From Corynebacterium freiburgense (lineage in GTDB: Bacteria; Actinomycetota; Actinomycetes; Mycobacteriales; Mycobacteriaceae), in assembly GCF_030408815.1 (NCBI RefSeq), contig NZ_CP047355.1, positions 2,604,001 to 2,668,000 on the forward strand: a stretch of 64,000 nt of DNA. Reading direction: 5' to 3'. Position numbers and translations under genes: made by a program. Position 1 is the stretch's first letter; each line of letters opens with the position of its first letter. Below, piece after piece: positions 34,582 to 41,042 of the stretch. Below the pieces are notes generated by a model, which was not told where the DNA came from, ran no database searches, and was given only the letters and a program-made list of their open reading frames with translations.

Positions 34582-37335
34582 TTAGTTCCACTTAGGGGCT
34601 TCGCCCCAGCCGGGATCAGATTGATTATTTGTTTTGCCGTCCCAGGATGTTCCCCAGGAAGAGGCTGGCTGATCCCACGATTCGCTTGTCGACGCCGCGG
34701 CAGTCGGCGTACCACCAGCAGGTTCCGGTGGTTGTGTACTACGTTGCTGATCAAGCGTTTGTTGGATACGGACAGCAAGCTCAGGTACACGGTCAGTAAT
34801 CGCTTCCTCTAAACTCCGAGCCGATTGCTGATCAATTGGCAGCCGTGGCAAAACAATAAGTTCTAGCTGGCCATGTGCGGCAGCAATAAACCATTCACCT
34901 TGCACTGCCAATGGTAATACCGCCTGGCCATGCAATTGCTTTCCGGATGCACCAACCGAGGGGGCGGATTCCACAACCACCTTTGATTCTGCAAGTGGAT
35001 TCCAGTGGAAACTGCGCACCCGCAACCTATATCCAAGAACGTCGGCGGAGCGGCCGTCGTGAAGCACTTGATTGCGTGACGCCTGATCGAGGTCAATGGT
35101 CGGTGCTGGTGCGCCATCATAACGCACAGAGGCACCTTCAAAACTCAATGCGATTCGCTGAGCACCAAAATACTGCTGCGGAATCCGAGCGGTAAGGAAT
35201 CTGACTAAATACAACAGCCCAAGTGGAATCAAAAGCCCTAAAAGCACCGCCGCCAAAAACGCTAAAGTGAATGCCGTTTTATTGAGTGGAACTGATAAAT
35301 TGCCTGTTGCCTGAACCGGAACCGTAGTTTCCTCACTACCATCCGCACGTGCGAGCGAAACAGGTATGGAACCTGTAACTACACCATCGCGCAATTGTGC
35401 CACTGAAACCTTTACCGGCAATGTTGCCTGCTCGCCTTCGCTGAGCGTAAGAGCCGACGCCGCATCAGTATGTTCACTGGACAACTGAATAGCATCAATA
35501 CCCTCAGGCAGAATCTCCGTCTCCAAGGTACTGCCTGCAGGGACCCAAACCTTGCCGGGGCCAGTCACTGCAATAGGAACAGTTACCTCCGGGGCCTCCA
35601 TAGTAAAACTCACGGCACCAGGCACCACCGGCATATCCTGCCGAGACACCGCAATATCAATCTGGTTTGTCACCGGCTCCAATGCTGTACCAGGACGGCC
35701 ATTCGGTCCAGCGGTCACAATATTGACGCTCGCCTCCAAAGTCCCGGACGTAGGCAAATTAGCTAATGTATCGAGCTGAACCTTTGCTTCCTTACCTTTG
35801 GAAACATCCACCCCGGACAGCAAATCCACACGGCTTCCACCATCTGCAGGAACAAAATCCAAGTTGATCTTGGCATCACCTTGCAATTTCCGAGGCTGCC
35901 TATCAAGGCCAACAAGACTTAGAGCAATCTCCTCATTGCTGCGAGCACTAAGATTTGAAGTAGCCGGTCCTTCTGGCCCATGAAACTGAATCTGTAAATC
36001 CGGTTGAATTTTCACCGAATTAAATACCTTGTGATCTGAGCGATCCTCGCCAAAGCCTTCAAATTGCAGACGCCAAGCCCCGGCCCAGCCACCTGGCTTT
36101 TTAAGTTTCATCTCCCCATCGGCCTGTTGCACTGGGTCATGAGAAGCAGCCCATGTAACTTCGGCCCCTCCAACACTGCTACTACCTTCTCCATCCAGCA
36201 CTAGCTTCGAACCATCCGGCGCAATAAGATTCAGCTTTGCATTTGGCCCAAGGTCATCTTTAGCCAATGCTGTAAACCGAACAGAATCAACTGAATCATC
36301 CAAAACAAATTCAAATGGATCGCTAGCGGCGGTTTCTTCCGAATACACACCCCCATTACCTAGGGCCTGGTGGAAGCTGGCAAATAGACTCCCAACACTA
36401 TCCGCTGGGAAGAACGCCCCATTCGGATCTAGAGTTCCGCATCGAGTGCCAGTACCTTCCGTAATGCCGGCAAATAACTCAAAATTTGATGGATTTTTAG
36501 GATCCGATAAACCAATACCAATATTGGTAATTCCCGCAGAACGGAATTGATCAGTAATGCCGTTTGGTCGACAAACTGCATCTTGGGCGACCTCTTGCCC
36601 CTCTTGCGCAGTTAATGCTCCATCTGTGAATGTAACGAGCATTTTACAGCTGTCTGTGGCTCCAGAACGCGGAAAATCCTGATACGCACCCGCAAAAGCA
36701 TTTGCATAGTTTGTATATTGCTCAGAGGTTCGATCAGCAAAACCCGCGATTGTATTTTTCACGCCCTTGATCGATTGGTCATCTAACTGAACCCACTCGC
36801 CATAAACTGGGTCCGAAAAACCGTTTTTATATTCCTGCCCAAAACCCGCAACACGGATACGAACGTCTACGCCTTCGCTATTGTGCTTTGCCAAAAGCTG
36901 GTTAACAAAACTCTGTGCGGCAGGAACCCTATTATGGCTCGCATCAGCACCAGGAGTATTTGGATCAATATTGCCGTCTTTGACTTGATGAATCAGCGAT
37001 TCAGTTTCATCGATCATCAAAATAACGTCCAGTTGCCCTTTGGATGCCACACACGAACCTAGAGCACTCAAACTCGAATTCCCCGGCGTCGATTGCGCAG
37101 GCACTGTCGGCGTATTGGCTTCAGGCTGCACTGGTGCCACCTGATTCGGAGAAGGCGGTGGCAATATTGGCGCCAAACCTTGCTCTGGAGGTGGCGGAGG
37201 TGCTTGCCCATAGGCCGTATTGAGATTTGCAAATGAGCCGCCGGCTATCGCAATAACTCCCGCACAGCAAATGGCAGCTACGCGCCGCACAAAAACCATA
37301 CTTTTCTCCATTCGCGGCAGTGTAGTTGTGTTCAC
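34582..37335 (-). CDS. Secreted, membrane-anchored vWA protein with cytosolic tail
   Basis: A protein of 917 residues with a signal peptide (VRRVAAICCAGVIAIAGGSFA), an extracellular Pro-rich spacer (PPPPPEQGLAPILPPPSP), and a vWA domain starting LDVILMIDETESL (a D-x-T-x-S type MIDAS). About 350 residues of beta-rich region follow. A TM segment sits near residue 700 (FLAAVLLGLLIPLGLLYLV), followed by a 200-residue cytosolic tail ending in a Trp/Ser/Gly-rich stretch. The GTG at 37335 was chosen for its 4-base overlap with the previous stop (GTGA). An ATG at 37299 with GGAG upstream is a real alternative and still keeps the signal peptide. The topology suits a cell-surface sensor or adhesin coupled to the cytosolic tubulin/GTPase parts. 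Confidence 0.85.
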   Translation of the reverse strand: MNTTTLPRMEKSMVFVRRVAAICCAGVIAIAGGSFANLNTAYGQAPPPPPEQGLAPILPPPSPNQVAPVQPEANTPTVPAQSTPGNSSLSALGSCVASKGQLDVILMIDETESLIHQVKDGNIDPNTPGADASHNRVPAAQSFVNQLLAKHNSEGVDVRIRVAGFGQEYKNGFSDPVYGEWVQLDDQSIKGVKNTIAGFADRTSEQYTNYANAFAGAYQDFPRSGATDSCKMLVTFTDGALTAQEGQEVAQDAVCRPNGITDQFRSAGITNIGIGLSDPKNPSNFELFAGITEGTGTRCGTLDPNGAFFPADSVGSLFASFHQALGNGGVYSEETAASDPFEFVLDDSVDSVRFTALAKDDLGPNAKLNLIAPDGSKLVLDGEGSSSVGGAEVTWAASHDPVQQADGEMKLKKPGGWAGAWRLQFEGFGEDRSDHKVFNSVKIQPDLQIQFHGPEGPATSNLSARSNEEIALSLVGLDRQPRKLQGDAKINLDFVPADGGSRVDLLSGVDVSKGKEAKVQLDTLANLPTSGTLEASVNIVTAGPNGRPGTALEPVTNQIDIAVSRQDMPVVPGAVSFTMEAPEVTVPIAVTGPGKVWVPAGSTLETEILPEGIDAIQLSSEHTDAASALTLSEGEQATLPVKVSVAQLRDGVVTGSIPVSLARADGSEETTVPVQATGNLSVPLNKTAFTLAFLAAVLLGLLIPLGLLYLVRFLTARIPQQYFGAQRIALSFEGASVRYDGAPAPTIDLDQASRNQVLHDGRSADVLGYRLRVRSFHWNPLAESKVVVESAPSVGASGKQLHGQAVLPLAVQGEWFIAAAHGQLELIVLPRLPIDQQSARSLEEAITDRVPELAVRIQQTLDQQRSTQPPEPAGGTPTAAASTSESWDQPASSWGTSWDGKTNNQSDPGWGEAPKWN

Positions 37336-38054
37336 AGCTTGCCTACCCATTGTCCGATTTCTACCGCTGACCACAGGATTCCAAGAATTAAAAGTGTGAT
37401 CGTGCCCCAATACACACCAGTTTTCCAACCAAGAATGGAATAGAAACCAGAAGCACGGCGACGGTTATCTGCATTGAAATACAATCCAAGCAAGGTAACG
37501 CCAAAGATTCCCGCAGCGAGCCATGCCACAACCGACAACACCTTATACATTGCTTCTGTTGGGGTAAAACCACCAAAGGTTAAGATCATTGAAAGAACAA
37601 TGCTGACGACGCCCATCACAATACTGGGCAACAACACATAGGTGGGCGCGGAGTTTTGCTGGAAGGCAGCCACTGGTGGTGGGCCGCTAGCTTGCGGTAC
37701 GGGAGAGGACGAACTTTCCGGAAGCGTATTTGAGCCAAAGCTTTCCCCAAACCCAGAACCCCAGTTGGAATTAGTCTGCGGTTGCGAAGGAGACTGAGTC
37801 TGGTATGAGTCCACTGGCCCAAAACCAGGTGGAGAGAAACCTTGACCGCCTGTATTTTCTTGAAATGAAGGTGCTGCAAAAGATTCTGTTTGCTTTGGGC
37901 GTGATTCACCGCCATCAAAGCCGCCAAATGAGCCGAAACCATTTTCCATGGGCATATCATGTCCTGCCGGGAAATCGGTAAATCCTGGTCGCGAACTATT
38001 ATTTCGGGGATGCGCCTCCTCGAAGCCTCCGAAGTCACTGTTCCGCTCGGACAT
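37332..38054 (-). CDS. Four-TM protein with disordered N-terminus, first gene of the operon
   Basis: A 240-residue protein. Residues 1-120 are low complexity, rich in Gly, Pro, Ser, Gln and Phe (FGSFGGFDGGESRP). Residues 130-240 hold about four hydrophobic segments, the first YVLLPSIVMGVVSIVLSMI. GGAG lies eight bases before the ATG (ATAGGAGAAACGA). The disordered head may bind partners. No named family. It begins the minus-strand run that ends at 21340, and its promoter must lie in the 294-base divergent region before the M20 peptidase. Confidence 0.82.
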   Translation of the reverse strand: MSERNSDFGGFEEAHPRNNSSRPGFTDFPAGHDMPMENGFGSFGGFDGGESRPKQTESFAAPSFQENTGGQGFSPPGFGPVDSYQTQSPSQPQTNSNWGSGFGESFGSNTLPESSSSPVPQASGPPPVAAFQQNSAPTYVLLPSIVMGVVSIVLSMILTFGGFTPTEAMYKVLSVVAWLAAGIFGVTLLGLYFNADNRRRASGFYSILGWKTGVYWGTITLLILGILWSAVEIGQWVGKL

Positions 38055-38348
38055 TCGTTTCTCCTATCCATATATATGCAATGGCTTCGACCTTCTGGAT
38101 TTGAAATACACGAGGGACGAAATGCACCCAGTCTAGCCTGACATATATACTCCACATCAGCTATTGGATCCCGATATACAACAGTGTATTCGCCTGACTC
38201 CCCACCAGGCAGATTATTGCAGCGCAAAAATCCAGCTCTTATGGGTTGATCAACCAGAAAGACTCTCTCCACCCCTCCAACGACTTTTCCTCAAAAAGTA
38301 GATTTATTCGGAATCAGTTGGAAGCTTCACGAACTTTCACCAAGACTC
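38055..38348. other. Divergent intergenic region
   Basis: Shared upstream region of the operon to the left and the M20 peptidase to the right. I see no convincing gene and no clear operator; several TATATAT-type words could serve as -10 boxes. Only the AGGAG box for the 240-residue protein is clear. Confidence 0.5.
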
Positions 38349-39725
38349 ATGGAATTACAATGGGCCGTTATGAGCCTAAAAATTGATGTTGCGGCTGTGC
38401 GCGCGGCCGTCGAAAAGCAGCGAGAACAAATCCAGCAAGATTTGACCGAGCTTGTTTCATTTAATTCTGTATCCAACGAACTGGCATGCGAAAGTGAGCA
38501 CGCTGCCGCAGCTCAATGGGTGGTTACAGCCCTGGAAAAGCTGGGGTTGGATGTTGAAAAACACGAGACATCGGATAGCGCCCCCACGATTATTGGAAAT
38601 CGCCCAGGCAAGCAAACTGTGTTGCTGTATTCGCACTATGATGTGGTTCCGGCAGGAGACCCAAATACATGGGATTCCGATCCCTTTACTCTTACAGAGC
38701 GTAATGGACGTTGGTACGGCCGCGGCACGGCTGACTGTAAGGGCAACCTGGTTATGCACTTGGCTGCACTGCGTGCCATCGCTGAGCTTGGCGGCACTGA
38801 ACTAGGCATTCGCGTAGTTATCGAAGGATCCGAAGAACGCGGCGGAGAAGGCCTTGAAGAGCTAATTGCCACGCGTCCTGAGCTTTTCGCCGCTGATATT
38901 ATTTTTATCGCCGATACTGGCAATGTGACACTCGGTGTACCCACCCTTACCACGACCCTTCGTGGTGGCGCTCAAATTGATGTACGAATTGATACTCTTC
39001 AGGCGCCTGTGCATTCGGGTGGTTTTGGCGGTGCAGCACCGGATGCAACTGCCGCATTAATTCGCCTACTAGACACCCTTAAAGATGAATATGGCCGCAC
39101 CCGTATCGACGGCGTTGATTGCACAAGCGTTTGGGAAGGCGAGGAATACCCAGTTGCCAATTTCCGTGCCGACGCCGGCATCCTCGAGGGCGTCGAAATC
39201 ATGGGCACCGACGCCGACCACCCAGCCGATATGGTGTGGGCACGGCCTGCCATCTCCATCACCGGCTTCACCTCCACCCCAGTTGCAGAAGCGGTCAATG
39301 CCGTTCCCGCCACCGCAACCGCGCGCCTTAATCTTCGCGTACCCCCAGGAATGAACACCGCAGACTTAGTGGAAGCACTTATTGCCCACCTGCAAAAACA
39401 TGTTCCATGGGGCGCACACATTGAATGCACACCCTTTGAAATGTTCGATCCTTTTACAGCGCGTATCGACGGCCCCGCCGTCCAGGCATTATCGGAAGCA
39501 CTTTCGGCCGCTTACAACGGCAAACCAACAGTAACGGTGGGTACCGGAGGCTCGATCCCCCTATGCACGACACTCACCAATGCCTTCCCAAATGCGGAAC
39601 TGGCCCTCTTTGGCGTGGAGGAACCACTCACAACAATCCATTCACCAAACGAATCCGTCTCACCAGATGAGATTATAGACATTGCTGTAGCGGAAGCGAT
39701 TTTCCTACTTAACCACGGAAAATAG
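38349..39725 (+). CDS. M20 family metallopeptidase (dipeptidase)
   Basis: A 458-residue zinc peptidase. Metal and catalytic residues are visible: LYSHYDVVPAGD (His and Asp), GRGTADCKGNL (Asp ligand), and IEGSEERGGEG (catalytic Glu and ligand Glu). The dimerisation domain with HSGGFGGAAPDA follows, then the C-terminal GTGGSIPLCTTL. These features match the ArgE/DapE/CPG2 superfamily and its dipeptidase branch. An in-frame ATG at 38370 (MSLKIDVAAVR) is an alternative start; neither has a clear Shine-Dalgarno box. It is monocistronic with a strong terminator. Substrate probably small peptides. Confidence 0.92.
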   Translation: MELQWAVMSLKIDVAAVRAAVEKQREQIQQDLTELVSFNSVSNELACESEHAAAAQWVVTALEKLGLDVEKHETSDSAPTIIGNRPGKQTVLLYSHYDVVPAGDPNTWDSDPFTLTERNGRWYGRGTADCKGNLVMHLAALRAIAELGGTELGIRVVIEGSEERGGEGLEELIATRPELFAADIIFIADTGNVTLGVPTLTTTLRGGAQIDVRIDTLQAPVHSGGFGGAAPDATAALIRLLDTLKDEYGRTRIDGVDCTSVWEGEEYPVANFRADAGILEGVEIMGTDADHPADMVWARPAISITGFTSTPVAEAVNAVPATATARLNLRVPPGMNTADLVEALIAHLQKHVPWGAHIECTPFEMFDPFTARIDGPAVQALSEALSAAYNGKPTVTVGTGGSIPLCTTLTNAFPNAELALFGVEEPLTTIHSPNESVSPDEIIDIAVAEAIFLLNHGK

Positions 39726-39740
39726 ACCAAATTACCCAAT

Positions 39741-39781
39741 ATAGGGGGTGTAAAACCACACCCCCTATTTCTCATTTTTTT
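39741..39781 (+). terminator. Terminator after the M20 peptidase
   Basis: ATAGGGGGTGT (39741-39751) and ACACCCCCTAT (39758-39768) form a perfect 11-bp stem with a six-base loop, followed by TTCTCATTTTTTT. Confidence 0.93.
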
Positions 39782-39808
39782 GCATGGTGGTGTGATGCTA
39801 GTTACTAT
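39780..39808 (+). promoter_or_regulatory. Promoter of the LeuA-domain gene leader
   Basis: TTGCAT (39780-39785), 17 bases, then TACTAT (39803-39808). Transcription would start near 39815-39816, at or beside a GTG codon, giving a leader of about 160 bases before the gene. Confidence 0.55.
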
Positions 39809-39815
39809 GCCTTTT

Positions 39816-39875
39816 GTGACTTACATCATTGAACTTAGGCGAGTGGCCAAGGCTACGTACCCCAGTGAAGGATAA
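39816..39875 (+). CDS. Putative leader peptide with Ile/Leu/Val codons
   Basis: If transcription starts as predicted, the GTG at 39816 would be the first codon of a leaderless mRNA. It gives a 19-residue peptide ending at TAA 39873-39875, containing TYIIELRRV. The same frame extends upstream to ATGs at 39795 and 39807, which would lie before the predicted start of transcription. The last codons fall inside the 5' arm of the hairpin at 39860-39898, the layout of attenuation leaders. Only position, residue content and hairpin overlap support it. Confidence 0.4.
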   Translation: MTYIIELRRVAKATYPSEG

Positions 39876-39968
39876 GGACTGACCCCTTCACTTTGGGGAA
39901 GTAGTCGTTATCAAACTAGCAACAGAGTCGGTCCCCAAAAATACATCAACAAACACAGCAAAGGACCG
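39860..39968 (+). promoter_or_regulatory. Alternative RNA hairpins before the LeuA-domain gene
   Basis: CCCCAGTGAAGG (39860-39871) pairs with CCTTCACTTTGGGG (39885-39898). TTTGGGG of the second arm can instead pair with CCCCAAA at 39933-39939. CGGTCC (39929-39934) pairs with GGACCG (39963-39968), which covers the AAGGA ribosome-binding site at 39961-39965. The second and third pairings share bases and exclude each other. This fits translational attenuation, in which stalling on the leader would free or block the start site. No T-run is present, so transcription termination is unlikely. Confidence 0.45.
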
Positions 39969-39975
39969 GACCCCA

Positions 39976-40557
39976 ATGATGACTTCCACAACGACACGAA
40001 CCCGCGCTCACCAATCGACGCGCTCCATCCGATCCACCACCATCGAATACCATCGCGACACTCAACGCGAGCCAGTTGGCAACCCAATTCGCACCACCAC
40101 GCGATTCTATGCAGATGATCCATTCCGCGCACGGTTCGGACACCAACTCCCGCGCGGACTCCGCGAAGAAGCACGCGGCATGGAATGGCGCACCTTTACC
40201 GCAACCTATGCACCAACAAGCGCGCTACGGATCCACCACATCGAATCCACAAAACTGCGTGGCAATACTTACCGGTTCAACGCCACCATAACGGACTCCC
40301 GAAGTGGGACTCGCACCACCAGCCATGAGGAAATCCATGCAACTGGACCGGTTTCCGCATGCACACACCTCCTTGCAAATGCCGGACGACGCGTTGAGAT
40401 CCTGGAATTCCATCAGTTCGAAATCTTCGAAGCAACCGTCACCTTTATTTACACCTGCGAAAACAACAAACGCGCATGGGCAATGGGATTCGGTTCAAAC
40501 CAGGACCTTTCCGCCGCATCTGCATTAACTTCCGCAGCGCACCGCTTACATAGTTAA
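39976..40557 (+). CDS. Stand-alone LeuA regulatory-domain-like protein
   Basis: A 193-residue protein with a basic, Thr/Arg-rich N-terminus. Its C-terminal part (about 100-190) resembles the allosteric leucine-binding domain of 2-isopropylmalate synthase: ATGPVSACTHLLANAGRRVE, then a strand TVTFIYTCE, then AWAMGFGSN and ASALTSAAHRL. In LeuA these correspond to NGPVDAF, AYVE, WGVGI and SAVNRA. There is no TIM-barrel catalytic domain. AAGGA lies about ten bases before the ATG pair. It may be a leucine-binding regulator or a degenerate paralogue. The attenuator-like leader supports a link to branched-chain amino acids. Confidence 0.7.
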   Translation: MMTSTTTRTRAHQSTRSIRSTTIEYHRDTQREPVGNPIRTTTRFYADDPFRARFGHQLPRGLREEARGMEWRTFTATYAPTSALRIHHIESTKLRGNTYRFNATITDSRSGTRTTSHEEIHATGPVSACTHLLANAGRRVEILEFHQFEIFEATVTFIYTCENNKRAWAMGFGSNQDLSAASALTSAAHRLHS

Positions 40558-40637
40558 ACCTCAATGGTTGCAGCACCCATGAACGCAGGAAACTTCGTAC
40601 ACACCGCGAGCTGTGGTGGTGACGGTTGCGATGGCGG

Positions 40638-40768
40638 TGATACAAAATGGAAAACTCTTTTTTAAACTTATCCCTTTTGTATCATTTGGCCTTCTAAAAC
40701 CCCAGTTCAGATTTAGCTAGGTGGTACAAAATGGAGGAGTTTTTGAAAAAGTTACCCTTTTTGTATCA
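40638..40768. repeat. Pair of 47-bp palindromic repeats (family 2)
   Basis: Two units of exactly 47 bases at 40638-40684 and 40722-40768, separated by 37 bases. Each starts TGRTACAAAATGGA and ends CCTTTT(T)GTATCA, so the terminal ten bases are inverted repeats (TGATACAAAA against TTTTGTATCA), with one mismatch in the second unit. The interior is A/T-rich and differs. The sequence is unrelated to the 46-bp units at 8147-8336, but unit size, tandem layout and 16-37-base spacing agree. The region between 40558 and 41042 has no supportable gene. Confidence 0.88.
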
Positions 40769-40794
40769 AACCCCAGGAACGTAGTTCAAAAGCC

Positions 40795-40829
40795 CCAGCC
40801 AGACCACCCAGCCAGACCACCCAGCCCAC
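40795..40829. repeat. Tandem 13-bp repeat CCAGCCAGACCAC
   Basis: Two perfect head-to-tail copies (40795-40807, 40808-40820) followed by CCAGCCCAC. One copy with the same follower occurs at 8393-8421 beside the other palindrome family. Confidence 0.85.
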
Positions 40830-41042
40830 CACATAAAGCCAATATGGTTTTGTGTGGTTTTTTCATGATTTCGCGCCCAGGTTGTAGGTTGTGGACATTT
40901 CACCTACTGTAAAGGCAGTTTCGTTTCTCGTTGCCGGACCATAGGTACACTTGTCATTGTTGCTCGCGACACACTTGCTGCAACGTTAAGTGAGTCCGGC
41001 TCGTTCCATTGCCCGTTATCTAAGGACTCAAAGAATCACCTC

